Origin: Rhizobium favelukesii
GTDB lineage: Bacteria > Pseudomonadota > Alphaproteobacteria > Rhizobiales > Rhizobiaceae
NCBI RefSeq assembly: GCF_000577275.2
Contig: NZ_HG916852.1
Location: forward strand, 685,001-749,000
Direction of reading: 5' to 3'
Length of the DNA stretch: 64,000 nt
Part shown: positions 8,757 to 18,330 of the stretch, piece by piece
How positions within the stretch are numbered: the stretch's first letter is position 1
Layout of the letters: every line of letters begins with the position of its first letter
Translations under genes and position numbers: made by a program
Notes under the pieces: generated by a model
What the model was told of the DNA's origin: nothing
Seen by the model: only the letters and a program-made list of their open reading frames with translations
The model's database searches: none

Positions 8757-9958
8757 CCGCAGGCCGGCAGTCTCGCAGCCCTTTTGCGCTCGGCGCGGAG
8801 ACCCAGCAGCCCGGCGCCCGTCACCAGAATGATCGCCGTTGCATAGAGGTCGGTGGTCAGTTGGTAGCCAAGCGATTTGACCAGGAAGCCGGCGAGGATG
8901 GCTGGGAGGCTGAAAGCCAGATAGCTCTGGATATAAAAAGCGGACAGCAGACCGGCGCGCTCGTCGGCCTTGGCGAGCGGCATGATCGTGCCGATTGAAC
9001 CAAGGAAGTTTGTGCCGAACCCGGCTCCCGTCAGGAACGTGCCGATTAGCAGCAACGGCACGGCGCCGAGGTGGACGCCGCCGACCACTGTCAGAATGCC
9101 AAGCGTGGTCGCGGCTGTGCCGAAACCGAGGTTGGCCGTGCCGGACTTGCTGCGCCTGAGATAGACAGCAACCGCACCGGACGCCATCAGCGCTGTCACG
9201 ATCGCCCCGCCCGTCAGCGGGGCCCGGCTGCCCGTCGTGCTGGCGACCAGCGAGGGAACCAGGGAGAGGTAGAAGCCGCCGAGCGTCCAATTGCCGATGT
9301 TGATCGGCGTCACCAAGGCGAGCGGGCGCTGGACCTGCGGCGGAATCGAGATCGTCGGCTTCAGAGAGTTCCAGAAGCCCGGCCGCCGGCCACCGCTCTC
9401 GCTCGTCGCCCAGATGGCGCCGGCCTGCCCGACGAAGGCAGCGAGCAGGATGGCGTAGACGAGGTGAAGCGGGAAAGGTCCGTATTGGATCAAGGCGCTG
9501 GTGCCGATGGCGCCAACGGCCATGCCGGAGAGCGGCGCGATGGAGTTGACGAGCTGTCCCTTCGCCCGGTCGATGTCCACAAGTGCGGCGCCGATCGAAG
9601 CGCCGGCGATGCCCGTTGCCAGGCCCTGCACGATCCGCGCTGCAATCAACCAGCCGGGGCCGCTGGCAACGACGAACAGCGCCATGGCGATGATTTCCAA
9701 AACGAGCGCGGTGAAGATCACCGGCTTGCGGCCAAGGTGGTCGGAGATCGAGCCGGCAATCAGCAGCGCCACAAGAAGCGCGAAGGCATAGACCGCGAAG
9801 ATCACCGTGATCATCACCGGAGAGAGGGCGAGGTTTTCTTGATAGATCCGGTAGAGCGGCGTAGGTGCTGCCGAAGCGCCGAAGAAGGTCGCCAGCGTGA
9901 TCGCGTGGAAAGGGATTGGATTGCGCGAGGTCGTTGTGGAATCGGCGGCGCGGAACAT
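8753..9958 (-). CDS. MFS transporter, drug efflux type
   Basis: The 401-residue protein has about 12 hydrophobic segments. The MFS signature between TM2 and TM3 is seen as [12 protein letters not shown] (about 69-80), and TM4 contains [17 protein letters not shown]. These features point to a proton-driven exporter in the inner membrane. AAGGGG lies a few bases before ATG 9958. It is divergent from a TetR regulator, with palindromes in the shared intergenic region, the usual set-up for a substrate-induced efflux pump. The substrate cannot be predicted. Confidence 0.88.
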   Translation of the reverse strand: MFRAADSTTTSRNPIPFHAITLATFFGASAAPTPLYRIYQENLALSPVMITVIFAVYAFALLVALLIAGSISDHLGRKPVIFTALVLEIIAMALFVVASGPGWLIAARIVQGLATGIAGASIGAALVDIDRAKGQLVNSIAPLSGMAVGAIGTSALIQYGPFPLHLVYAILLAAFVGQAGAIWATSESGGRRPGFWNSLKPTISIPPQVQRPLALVTPINIGNWTLGGFYLSLVPSLVASTTGSRAPLTGGAIVTALMASGAVAVYLRRSKSGTANLGFGTAATTLGILTVVGGVHLGAVPLLLIGTFLTGAGFGTNFLGSIGTIMPLAKADERAGLLSAFYIQSYLAFSLPAILAGFLVKSLGYQLTTDLYATAIILVTGAGLLGLRAERKRAARLPACG

Positions 9959-9974
9959 ATATAAGCCCCTTAAA

Positions 9975-9993
9975 GCTAATTCGTTGCGTTAGC
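9975..9993. promoter_or_regulatory. Inverted repeat in MFS-TetR intergenic region
   Basis: GCTAA, nine bases, TTAGC forms an inverted repeat 17 bp upstream of the MFS start. It is a candidate TetR operator half of a two-site region. Confidence 0.4.
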
Positions 9994-10018
9994 CACGTAG
10001 GTCGATCTGACGCTAAAA

Positions 10019-10031
10019 GCAAATGATTTGC
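10019..10031. promoter_or_regulatory. Perfect inverted repeat, candidate TetR operator
   Basis: GCAAAT-G-ATTTGC is a perfect 13-bp inverted repeat between the divergent MFS and TetR genes. It sits just before the longer possible TetR start (10036), which argues for the internal start at 10093. Confidence 0.5.
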
Positions 10032-10092
10032 GTTAATGAATCGGTCAAAGATTTTGAACCATGCGCCGGGGCAGGAAGACAGGACGTTAGAA

Positions 10093-10692
10093 ATGGCAGC
10101 AAAGGAAAATCTCCGACCGGGTGGTCGCAGTGCCAGGGTGCAGGCTTCGGTGCACCAGGCGGTGCGCGCACTGCTTGCCGGCATGGACCGTGCCGATGTC
10201 ACGATCCCATTGATTGCCGCAAAGGCCGGCGTCACCCCATCGACGATCTACCGTCGCTGGGGTGACCTGCAGGAGTTGCTGGCGGACGTCGCGGTCGAGC
10301 GCCTGCGCCCCGATATGCAGCCGATCGACAGCGGCAGCGGCAGGGGAGACCTGGAAGCCTGGGCGGAGCAATATGCCGAGGAGATGTCCTCCGGCGTCGG
10401 ACGTGAGATGATCCGCGACGTGCTGGCCGCGCAAGACAATGCCAACGCCTGCAAGTGCTGTGCTTTCACCCGCGAGCAGATGGAACTGCTGAGCGAGCGG
10501 GCGCTTGCACGCGGCGAGAGCTTTCCGCCGGTCGATGCGGTGATGGATCAGGTTGTTGCGCCGATTATCTACCGAATTCTTTTCGGCGATGTGCCGAGCG
10601 CAGAACGGGTGCGCAGCCTCGTGGCCGACGTGATGACGAAGGACATGGACGTCACTCAGCCGCCGTGCGCTTCTGCGCAGAAATCTGCGTGA
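10093..10692 (+). CDS. TetR/AcrR family transcriptional regulator
   Basis: From ATG 10093, preceded by AGGA, the product is 199 residues. An alternative ATG at 10036 adds 19 residues but abuts the palindrome and has no ribosome site. The N-terminal helix-turn-helix reads IPLIAAKAGVTPSTIYRRWG (about 45-64), followed by an all-helical ligand domain with a Cys pair (CKCC) near the middle. Divergent placement from the MFS pump suggests it represses that pump. Its 3' end overlaps the convergent hybrid kinase gene by 41 bases. Confidence 0.87.
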   Translation: MAAKENLRPGGRSARVQASVHQAVRALLAGMDRADVTIPLIAAKAGVTPSTIYRRWGDLQELLADVAVERLRPDMQPIDSGSGRGDLEAWAEQYAEEMSSGVGREMIRDVLAAQDNANACKCCAFTREQMELLSERALARGESFPPVDAVMDQVVAPIIYRILFGDVPSAERVRSLVADVMTKDMDVTQPPCASAQKSA

Positions 10693-13600
10693 TATAGGCC
10701 CTCAGCGCTGCCGGACGCACCGGCTTGTGCTGGATGCCGATGCCGTGCCGCTCCGCTTCGGCGCGAACCTCGGGCGTGCGGTCTGCAGTAACGATAAGAG
10801 CCGGGATAAACGCCGTGAACCGTTCCCTGAGTGTGACGATGGCCGAAATGCCGGTGCCGTCGCCAAGGTGATAATCGGCGATAATCACGTCGGGCGGTAC
10901 CTGGCGCGCATCGACTGCACGGACCGCCCCTAGCGAGTCCAGGCATCGCACTTCGCAGCCCCAGCCGCTGATCAGCAGTTGCATGCCTTCCAGAATATGC
11001 GGTTCGTTGTCGATGCAGAGAATGCGCAGTCCCTTGAGGCTCTGCGCCGAATGCTCCACCGGTTGGGCTGCGCCGACACGCTCGGCAAGCCGTGAGGCAT
11101 CACGTGGCATGACGATCCGGAAATCCGTGCCCTTGCCGTGTGTCGAGTGCAGTTCCACCGGATGGTTGAGGACGCGCGCGATACGATCGACGATCGAGAG
11201 GCCGAGCCCCAAACCGGAGGCAGTTTTGGCGCCTTCGTCGAGCCGGGCGAATTCCTTGAAGACGGTCCGGAACTTCGACGGCGGAATGCCGATCCCAGAA
11301 TCCATGACCTGGATGACGACCTGACTTCCGCGGCGGCGCGCGCCGACCAGCACCTTGCCGTCGATCGTGTACTTGATTGCGTTGGAGACGAGGTTCTGCA
11401 CGAGGCGGCGAAGCAAGTTGGGGTCGGAGCGGACCCGCAGCGAGGTTGGCATCACCACCAGCTTCAGCTGCTTCTCGCGGGCGATCGGCGCGAAGTCGGT
11501 CTGAATCCGCTCCAGCAGATCGGAAAGGGGCACGGAGGCGAGGCGCGGCCGCATGGCGCCGGTGTCAAGCCGCGAAATATCGAGTACCGCGCCAAGGATG
11601 GTCTCGACCGATTCCAGCGCGGAATCGATGTTGCGAACGATCGCGCTGCTTTCAGATTGGCCCATGCGCTCGACCAGCGCCGAAGAATAGAGCCGGGCGG
11701 CATTGAGAGGCTGAAGGATGTCGTGGCCGGCAGCAGCGAAGAAGCGCGTCTTCCCAAGATTGGCTTCATCTGCCGCAGCTCTCGCCTCACCGAGTTCGTG
11801 ATTGACGCGGGTCAGTTCCGCCGTCCGCTCGGCCACCCGCTGTTCCAGCGTTTCGTTCGCCTGCTTCAGGGCTCGGTCGGCAGCGACCCGCTGGCTGATG
11901 TCGGTCAAGGTTGCGACGATGCCCTTATCCGGCATGGCATTGGAGCGGACTTCGATGATGCGCTCGCCGCTGCCAAGCACCAGCGCGAAGGGCTTGTCGA
12001 GCGTCAGGAAGTGGCGAACGGTCTGGTTGACGTCGCCGGCAGGAACATCGCCGCGCTGGCTAAGGATTGCCACGATGTCGGCCAGCGGGAAGCCCACTTG
12101 TCCGGCATTCTCCGGCAGATCAAGCAACTGCCGGAAACGCCGGTTCCAGATCGTCAGGTTGTTCGAGCTGTCGAAGACCGCGATGCCCTGGTCCATTTGC
12201 GAAAGCGCCGTCTGCAGCATGTCCTGGTTATATTGCAGCGCCTCGCTTGCCTGGTCGAGCAGCCAAGCGGTATCGGCGGAGGCGTCTTCTACCTTCTGAA
12301 GGATCAGCGACAACACGAGCCTGGCGGACGAAGAGCCGATGGCGCTGCCGAGCAGCTGTTCGGTAAAGTGAATGAGCGCCATGTCGGCCGGCTGGTCATC
12401 GTCCAGATTGCGGCCTGAATTTTGCTGGTAGGTCTGGAACGACCGCTCCATGCGCTCTTCGCCGAGATAGCGCGAGACCGTCGCCTTCAGGTCGCCGACG
12501 CTGATGCGGGTCTTCCAGCCACGCGTGGCAAATTGCGAGCGGGACTGCCGTTTGATGAAGATACCGGCCTGGATGCGTTCAAGCGGTCGCCCATTGCGGG
12601 TCACCGAACCGATGACAAAGAAGGCCGTGTTGACGAGCAGGCTCATCACCGTGGCATTGACCAGCGGATCGGCAGCGTTACCGGTGAAGATCGTCGTGCC
12701 GGGGAAGATGAAGCCGAGGACCGCGCTTGCGACCCCCGAATAGTCCGGTCCGCCAAGCGAGGGCAGGAACAGCAGATAGACCCAGATCACAAAGCCCGAC
12801 GTCAGCCCGAGGATGGCGCCGCGGGCATTGGCCCGTCGCCAGACGAGGCCGCCGAAAAGGGCAGGGGCCATCTGCGCGATCGCGGCAAAGGAGAGGAGGC
12901 CGATCGAGGCCAGTCCCGTCGTGCTGTCGGTCGAGCGGTAATAGGCGTAGCCGAGCAGCAGCACGGCGAAGATCGCGCTGCGCCTTATGTTGAGCAGCGT
13001 CTTTGCGAAGTTGTTGCGCTGTCCTGTGCGGTCGGTCAGCTTCCGGTGCAGGAAGATCGGCATGATGATGTCGTTCGACACCATGATTGACAGTGCGACC
13101 GAAGCAACGATCACCATGGCAGTCGCCGCTGAAAAGCCGCCGATGAAGGTGATCAGCGAGACGACAGGCATCTGCCCGGCAAGCGGCAGCGAAAGCATGT
13201 ACAGGTCGGCATTGCCGTTGCCGCCGAACGTCAGCAGGCCGCCGATCGCCACCGGCAGGACGAAGAGATTGATGACGACGAGATAGAGCGGGAACAGGAA
13301 GCCGGCGAACCGGAGCTCCCGGGCGGTCCTGTTCTCGACAACCGTGACGTGGAATTGCCGCGGCAGCATGATGATGGCGAAGGCCGACAGCAGGATCAGC
13401 GTGATCCAGCGACTGATCGGCGTCTGGTAATGCAGCGCCGAGAGCACGAGCTGGTTCTCGCTGGCCTTCTGCCAAAGGTCGGATGGACCGTCGAACAGGA
13501 ACCAGATCACACAGACGCCGGCCGTGAGGAAGGCGAAAAGCTTGACGACGGACTCCATGGCAATGGCGAGGATCAATCCGTCCTGGTGTTCGGTCGCATC

Positions 13601-14155
13601 CGTGTGGCGCGTGCCGAACATGATCGCAAAGCAGGCGAGCACGAGCGTTACGAGTAGCGGCAGGTCGAGAAAATAAAGGTTGCCGCTGCCGATGCCGTAG
13701 TCCGACGGATCGAGCATCGCCGTCACGGTGCTCGATACCGATTTGAGCTGCAACGCGATGTAGGGGATGGCGCCGACGAGCGAAATCAGCGCCACGATGG
13801 TCGCGACCGTCGGGTTCTTGCCGTAGCGCGCGGAAATGAAGTCGGCGACCGATGTCAGCTTCTCGGCCTTGGCAAGCTCGATAATCCGTCGCAGCACGGG
13901 CATGCCGAGCGTGAAGACGAGAATCGGGCCAATGTAGATGCCGAGGAACTCCAGCCCGCGCTGGGATGCAAGGCCGACGCTGCCGAAATAGGTCCAGGAG
14001 GTGCAGTAGATCGCGAGGCTGAGTGCATAGACGGCCGGCCGGCCGCCAACTGGCGTTCCGTACATACGCCGCCTGCGGTCGCCATGGCTCGCCACGGCAA
14101 ACAAGAGCAGCAGATAGCCGAATGCAGATGCAAGTATGACCCAGCCTGGCAGCAT
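10652..14155 (-). CDS. Hybrid sensor histidine kinase with sodium/solute symporter-type N-terminal domain (CrbS-like)
   Basis: From ATG 14155 (preceded by GGAGG) the protein has 1167 residues. The first roughly 530 residues form a sodium:solute symporter (SLC5-like) domain of about 13 membrane segments. They are followed by a linker, a PAS domain (about 640-740), a coiled coil (LEQRVAERTAELTRV), a HisKA domain with the phosphoacceptor His in AAAGHDILQPLN (about residue 811), an HATPase domain (NAIKYT, GSGIGIPP-like and GLGLGLS elements) and a C-terminal receiver with the Asp in IIADYHLGDG (about 1093). This is the layout of CrbS/MxtR-type kinases that sense acetate or related solutes and signal to a LuxR-type regulator. 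No such partner lies adjacent. Confidence 0.87.
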   Translation of the reverse strand: MLPGWVILASAFGYLLLLFAVASHGDRRRRMYGTPVGGRPAVYALSLAIYCTSWTYFGSVGLASQRGLEFLGIYIGPILVFTLGMPVLRRIIELAKAEKLTSVADFISARYGKNPTVATIVALISLVGAIPYIALQLKSVSSTVTAMLDPSDYGIGSGNLYFLDLPLLVTLVLACFAIMFGTRHTDATEHQDGLILAIAMESVVKLFAFLTAGVCVIWFLFDGPSDLWQKASENQLVLSALHYQTPISRWITLILLSAFAIIMLPRQFHVTVVENRTARELRFAGFLFPLYLVVINLFVLPVAIGGLLTFGGNGNADLYMLSLPLAGQMPVVSLITFIGGFSAATAMVIVASVALSIMVSNDIIMPIFLHRKLTDRTGQRNNFAKTLLNIRRSAIFAVLLLGYAYYRSTDSTTGLASIGLLSFAAIAQMAPALFGGLVWRRANARGAILGLTSGFVIWVYLLFLPSLGGPDYSGVASAVLGFIFPGTTIFTGNAADPLVNATVMSLLVNTAFFVIGSVTRNGRPLERIQAGIFIKRQSRSQFATRGWKTRISVGDLKATVSRYLGEERMERSFQTYQQNSGRNLDDDQPADMALIHFTEQLLGSAIGSSSARLVLSLILQKVEDASADTAWLLDQASEALQYNQDMLQTALSQMDQGIAVFDSSNNLTIWNRRFRQLLDLPENAGQVGFPLADIVAILSQRGDVPAGDVNQTVRHFLTLDKPFALVLGSGERIIEVRSNAMPDKGIVATLTDISQRVAADRALKQANETLEQRVAERTAELTRVNHELGEARAAADEANLGKTRFFAAAGHDILQPLNAARLYSSALVERMGQSESSAIVRNIDSALESVETILGAVLDISRLDTGAMRPRLASVPLSDLLERIQTDFAPIAREKQLKLVVMPTSLRVRSDPNLLRRLVQNLVSNAIKYTIDGKVLVGARRRGSQVVIQVMDSGIGIPPSKFRTVFKEFARLDEGAKTASGLGLGLSIVDRIARVLNHPVELHSTHGKGTDFRIVMPRDASRLAERVGAAQPVEHSAQSLKGLRILCIDNEPHILEGMQLLISGWGCEVRCLDSLGAVRAVDARQVPPDVIIADYHLGDGTGISAIVTLRERFTAFIPALIVTADRTPEVRAEAERHGIGIQHKPVRPAALRAYITQISAQKRTAAE

Positions 14156-14363
14156 CGAACCTCCACCGGCGCACCACGGTTCTCCCGGAGCACCGAGATT
14201 AAGGCAATTCAAAAGCTTTGAACATCGGGTGGGCTCTAGGCCTTAAGTCAAAGACCGTTGGAGCGGCGAAATTTGTAATTAGCAATTGAATAATTGCATC
14301 GAAGATGTAGCTAATAAAAACAATGACCTGTCAGTGAGACTGTATCAGAGGGAGACGGATCGG

Positions 14364-14801
14364 ATGCTCAATGAGTTCAAAGCATTTATCGCTCGCGGCA
14401 ACGTCATGGACCTTGCTGTCGGTGTTATCATCGGTGGTGCCTTTGGGGGTATCGTGAGGTCAGTGGTGGACGACATCATCATGCCGATCGTCGGTGCTAT
14501 CTTCGGTGGCTTCGACTTTTCGAACTATTTTGTCGGCCTGTCCTCCAACGTGAACGCGCCGACACTGACTGCTGCGCGCCAGCAGGGCGCGGTTCTTGCC
14601 TATGGCAGCTTCATCACGGTTCTGATCAACTTCCTCATACTTGCATGGATCATCTTCCTGATGGTCAAAGGTGTGAATAAATTGCAGGCTCAGGTGGAGC
14701 GGCAGAAGAAGGTTGCTCCCGAGGAGGCGCCTCCTCCGCCAGCCGACGTTGCGCTTCTGACCGAGATCCGTGACCTGCTCGCCAAACGCCCAGCCGTCTG
14801 A
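14364..14801 (+). CDS. mscL: Large-conductance mechanosensitive channel MscL
   Basis: ATG 14364 follows GGGAGACGG and yields 145 residues. The N-terminal signature [20 protein letters not shown] leads into the pore helix with [14 protein letters not shown] periplasmic loop and TM2 (about 75-100) follow, then a charged helix with a Pro-rich linker (EEAPPPPAD). This is the standard homopentameric inner-membrane channel that opens under hypo-osmotic shock. The Pro-rich C-terminal linker is typical of rhizobial versions. Confidence 0.96.
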   Translation: MLNEFKAFIARGNVMDLAVGVIIGGAFGGIVRSVVDDIIMPIVGAIFGGFDFSNYFVGLSSNVNAPTLTAARQQGAVLAYGSFITVLINFLILAWIIFLMVKGVNKLQAQVERQKKVAPEEAPPPPADVALLTEIRDLLAKRPAV

Positions 14802-14808
14802 TCAAATC

Positions 14809-14828
14809 ATGAGCCTTCGCCGGCTCAT
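14809..14828. terminator. Hairpin after mscL
   Basis: ATGAGCC and GGCTCAT form a 7-bp stem with a 6-base loop 8 bases after the mscL stop. No strong U tract follows, so termination is only possible, not certain. Confidence 0.35.
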
Positions 14829-14914
14829 CCATCATGAAAATCGACATCGCATCACCGATTGTCATGGGATTTGCCGCCGCATTTGCTTTATGTAGGCGGA
14901 AACCGGAGTGATGC

Positions 14915-16081
14915 ATGTCGATTGTAAGCAGCCTTAGCCCGCGCGCAGTCCAGGCGCCCGAAAGCGGGATCGTCGAAGTCGTCAACTATGCCCGTGGCCG
15001 CGATGGCCTTCTGCCGCTTTGGGTCGGCGAGGGGGATTTGCCGACGCCTGAATTCATCAGCAGGGCAGCGATGGACGCGCTCTCCGGCGGCGAGACCTTC
15101 TATACCTATCAGCGCGGCATCCCGGAGCTGCGCCAGGCGCTCTCGGACTACTACGCAAGGCATTTCGACATAACCCTGCCGGTCGAGCATTTCTATGTCA
15201 CCGGTTCCGGCATGCAGGCGATCCAGATCGCCGTGCAGGCATTGACCTCGCCTTGCGACGAGCTCGTCTACCTGACACCCGCCTGGCCGAACATCGCGGC
15301 CGCCCTGGAAATTGCCGGCACGCGTTCGGTCGGCGTCCAGCTGACTTTCGAGGGCGGCAAATGGGCGGTTGATCTCGACCGCATCGCGGCGGCGATCACG
15401 CCGAAGACGACGGCCTTCTTCATAAACACGCCGTCCAATCCGACCGGCTGGACCGCAAGCAAGGACGACCTCGTGGCCATCCTGGCGCTGGCGCGCAAGC
15501 ATGATCTCTGGATCATGGCGGACGAGATTTATGCGCGCTATTACTTCGCCGGCGGCCGCGCACCGTCCTTCCTCGATGTGATGGAGCCGGACGACAAGGT
15601 GATGTTCGTCAACTCCTTCTCGAAGAACTGGTCGATGACCGGCTGGCGCGTCGGCTGGATCGTTGCCCCGCCGCAAACCGGCCAGGTGCTCGAGAACCTC
15701 ATCCAGTATTCGACCTCAGGTGTCGCCCAGTTTATCCAGCGCGGAGCGGTCGCTGCCCTGAACGACGGCGACGAGTTCGTCCAATCCAACATCGACAAGG
15801 CCAAACGCTCCCGCGATATCCTTTGCGACGCGCTGATCGCAACGAACCGCGTCGAGACATTGAAGCCGGATGGCGCTCTTTATGCATTCCTGAAGATCGA
15901 CGGGGTGACCGACAGCCGCAGGGCGGCCATCGACATCGTCGACAAGACCGGTGTCGGGCTTGCGCCGGGAACGGCCTTCGGGTCGGGCGGAGAACTCTTC
16001 CTGCGGGCCTGCTTCCTGCGCGATCCGACCCAGATCCAGACGGCCGCTGACCGGCTGTGCGACTATATCCTCAAGCTCTGA
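14915..16081 (+). CDS. Class I/II pyridoxal-phosphate aminotransferase
   Basis: This 388-residue fold-type I aminotransferase has the PLP lysine at Lys237 in NSFSKNWSMTGWRVGW, the substrate and PLP motifs NTPSNPTGW (about 169-177) and DEIYARY (about 204-210), and a C-terminal substrate Arg in ELFLRACF. Length and motifs fit the AspC/AAT-like subgroup. Which amino acid it uses is not clear from sequence. It is a single gene with a strong terminator 12 bases after the stop. Confidence 0.92.
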   Translation: MSIVSSLSPRAVQAPESGIVEVVNYARGRDGLLPLWVGEGDLPTPEFISRAAMDALSGGETFYTYQRGIPELRQALSDYYARHFDITLPVEHFYVTGSGMQAIQIAVQALTSPCDELVYLTPAWPNIAAALEIAGTRSVGVQLTFEGGKWAVDLDRIAAAITPKTTAFFINTPSNPTGWTASKDDLVAILALARKHDLWIMADEIYARYYFAGGRAPSFLDVMEPDDKVMFVNSFSKNWSMTGWRVGWIVAPPQTGQVLENLIQYSTSGVAQFIQRGAVAALNDGDEFVQSNIDKAKRSRDILCDALIATNRVETLKPDGALYAFLKIDGVTDSRRAAIDIVDKTGVGLAPGTAFGSGGELFLRACFLRDPTQIQTAADRLCDYILKL

Positions 16082-16092
16082 CAGGATGAAAG

Positions 16093-16110
16093 GCCCGGCT
16101 CAAGCCGGGC
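16093..16110 (+). terminator. Rho-independent terminator of aminotransferase gene
   Basis: GCCCGGC, loop TCAA, GCCGGGC makes a perfect 7-bp GC stem flanked by AAAG on the left and TTT on the right, directly after the stop codon. Confidence 0.8.
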
Positions 16111-16619
16111 TTTCGCGGGATTGTGCAGTTGATGCCACCGCGCGAACCGTGATGATCCGCGAGAGGCAAGTTTGCGCCGATATTGTTGAAAGTCCGTTTT
16201 CTGCAAACCTTCATTGTTTTAACGGCCGCAGAGGCCGGCACAGAAAATTGAGCAGGGGGGCCTGCCAATTTTGCGTTCAAGCAGTGTGTGCCGCGTAGCG
16301 GAAGTGAAACAGCATCGAGCGGCAATATTCGCTCAAATCGCGAATTGGCTGACCTTTCGGTAAGCCCGGATTTTGGACTTTTTCAACACTGTCAGCCAAT
16401 TGCGGTTAGACAACATGCAGAGAGCAGCCAGCCTCTTTGCATGCTTCGGTCGCGAGGATTGCATCCTGCGGTCGGGCATTCTTCTCCTTTGAGGCGACCC
16501 TTCCCTTAGATGCGGCCAACAATAGCCAGGACGACCAGAAGGCCAGTGAGGCAGCTATACAGCTTGGCCATGTTTGGTGTAGCAATTCCCTTAGAGGTTT
16601 AGCGTGGGGGTGGGTCTTG
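16111..16619. other. Long intergenic region without supported gene
   Basis: About 500 bases between the aminotransferase terminator and the small membrane gene. Open frames here have no convincing start site, codon use or family feature. It may hold promoters or a small RNA, but I see no clear signal. Confidence 0.4.
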
Positions 16620-16808
16620 GTGAGGAAGATAATTTCCCTCGTTTTGGGTACGGTGCTGGTAGTCGCGGGAGCCTACGGCTTCCTGTACCTGCTGTTCTTC
16701 ACCGTTGATCCCGTCAAAATCCTGTACTTCATGGTTCCCGGAGGGCTGTTCGCCATCGGGATAGCGATCCTGTGGGAAGACATCACGGAATTCCTTCGAC
16801 GGAATTGA
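16620..16808 (+). CDS. Small two-helix membrane protein
   Basis: A GTG start at 16620 gives 62 residues: a positive N-terminus (VRKII), a first membrane helix (about 5-28), a short loop (DPVKI), a second helix with GG (about 36-53) and a charged C-terminus (WEDITEFLRRN). The upstream 61 residues of the same open frame lack hydrophobic or coding character and are probably not translated. A G-rich stretch upstream may act as ribosome site. The family is not recognised, but the two-helix layout supports a real inner-membrane protein. Confidence 0.5.
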   Translation: MRKIISLVLGTVLVVAGAYGFLYLLFFTVDPVKILYFMVPGGLFAIGIAILWEDITEFLRRN

Positions 16809-17147
16809 ACGTCTGGCGATAGTCCGTGTGGCCGGTCCCAGTATGTTCCGTGGACGTCTGGTATCAGCGTATAAAATCATAAATGCGCAACCCCTTCGGA
16901 GGAATGTCGGCGTGGCTCGGGCTTTGGAATGGCTTTTACGTCTGGAAAGGTCTGGATCGCGCATCGCTGCGTCCACCGTTTTTGCCCGAAATGGCACATC
17001 GATAGAATTGTAGCAAAGCTGGAAAGCCGCATCTAACCACATCGGCAAACTTACCCGGCCGGAGGCCTCCGCACCGGCCGTTTATACGAAATTCTGAAAG
17101 GAAAACGGCTTCAGATCTCCCCGCGTATGAAAACGGGGATTCAGGAC
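16809..17147. other. Intergenic region upstream of galE with a possible 40-aa ORF
   Basis: A small frame at 16883-17005 on the plus strand starts MRNPFGGMSAWLGLWNGF and would give 40 residues. It lacks a ribosome site for its first ATG, and the second ATG sits too close to GGAGGA. The rest holds no visible gene. Confidence 0.3.
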
Positions 17148-18182
17148 ATGGCAATTTTGGTCACGGGCGGGGCGGGCTATATCGGCAGCCACATGGTCTG
17201 GACATTGCTGGATGCAGGCGAGGACGTCGTTGTCCTGGATAACCTTTCGACAGGCTTTCGCTGGACGGTCTCGCAGCGCGCACGCTTCTATCTCGGCGAT
17301 GTTGCCGATGCACAGGTTCTGAAGACGATCTTTATCGAGAACGACATCGAAGCCATCATCCACTTTGCCGGCTCGGCGATCGTGCCCGCATCCGTTGCCG
17401 ATCCGCTTGCCTATTACGATAACAACTCCGGCAAGACGCGTGCGCTGTTGAGCGCTGCGATCACCGCCGGCATTCGCCATTTCGTCTTCTCCTCCACCGC
17501 CGCCGTCTACGGGCCGCAGAAGACGTCCGAACCGGTAAAGGAGACCGCGCCGCTCAATCCGGAAAATCCTTACGGCCAATCCAAGCTGATGACGGAATTC
17601 ATGCTGCGGGACGCCGCGGCCGCCTATGACTTCGATTATGTCGCGCTGCGCTATTTTAACGTTGCCGGTGCCGATCCGCTGGGACGCACAGGCCAATCGA
17701 CCTCCGGCGCCACCCACCTGATCAAGGTCGCCTGCGAGGCCGCGCTCGGCAAACGCGGCAGCGTTCAAGTCTACGGCATCGATTACGCGACCCATGACGG
17801 CACCGGTGTGCGCGACTATATTCATGTCAGCGACCTGACGGCGGTTCACCTGGAGGCGCTGCAGCATCTACGCCGTGGCAATCGCTCGCTGGTTGCCAAT
17901 TGCGGCTACGGCACCGGCTATTCCGTCCTCGACGTGCTCAACATGGTGACGCGCCTCCACGGCCACTCCTTCAAGGTCGATATGGCTCCGAGACGTCCGG
18001 GCGATGCTGCAAGCGTTGTCGCGGACTCGGCGCTTGCCCAGCGTGTTCTCGACTGGAAGCCGAAGCACGATTCGCTGGAGACGGTCGTTCAAAGTGCGCT
18101 TGACTGGGAACTGTTCCTGATGAATCGCAACGTCGACGATCTGCAGACTATCCAGAAGGCGCTCGCCGCCGCGTCGTTCTGA
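17148..18182 (+). CDS. galE: UDP-glucose 4-epimerase
   Basis: This extended SDR interconverts UDP-glucose and UDP-galactose for exopolysaccharide and LPS synthesis. The start at 17148 gives MAILVTGGAGYIGSH, the NAD-binding motif at the extreme N-terminus as usual for GalE; a start at 17127 adds only 7 residues. Catalytic elements are SSTAAVYG (Ser/Thr) and YGQSK (Tyr and Lys). The later motifs RYFNVAGAD, GTGVRDYIHVSDL and RRPGDAASV match GalE. At 344 residues the length is normal. It is monocistronic. Confidence 0.94.
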   Translation: MAILVTGGAGYIGSHMVWTLLDAGEDVVVLDNLSTGFRWTVSQRARFYLGDVADAQVLKTIFIENDIEAIIHFAGSAIVPASVADPLAYYDNNSGKTRALLSAAITAGIRHFVFSSTAAVYGPQKTSEPVKETAPLNPENPYGQSKLMTEFMLRDAAAAYDFDYVALRYFNVAGADPLGRTGQSTSGATHLIKVACEAALGKRGSVQVYGIDYATHDGTGVRDYIHVSDLTAVHLEALQHLRRGNRSLVANCGYGTGYSVLDVLNMVTRLHGHSFKVDMAPRRPGDAASVVADSALAQRVLDWKPKHDSLETVVQSALDWELFLMNRNVDDLQTIQKALAAASF

Positions 18183-18330
18183 GGAACGAAACCAATCCTC
18201 GGCCTTGCCGGCAACCATCGACTATGCCGCCGAGTACGGTAAGGTGCCGTAAGGGCGACAGCCCCGGTTCACTCCAAGGCGCGGTGCCGGGATTGCGAGA
18301 AACGATGGCCATGGGAGCGAGGAGATCAGC

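Noticed and set aside
16883..17005. A 40-codon frame (MRNPFGGMSAWLG) upstream of galE
   Set aside because: The first ATG lacks a ribosome site and the second is too close to GGAGGA. Kept only as a note.
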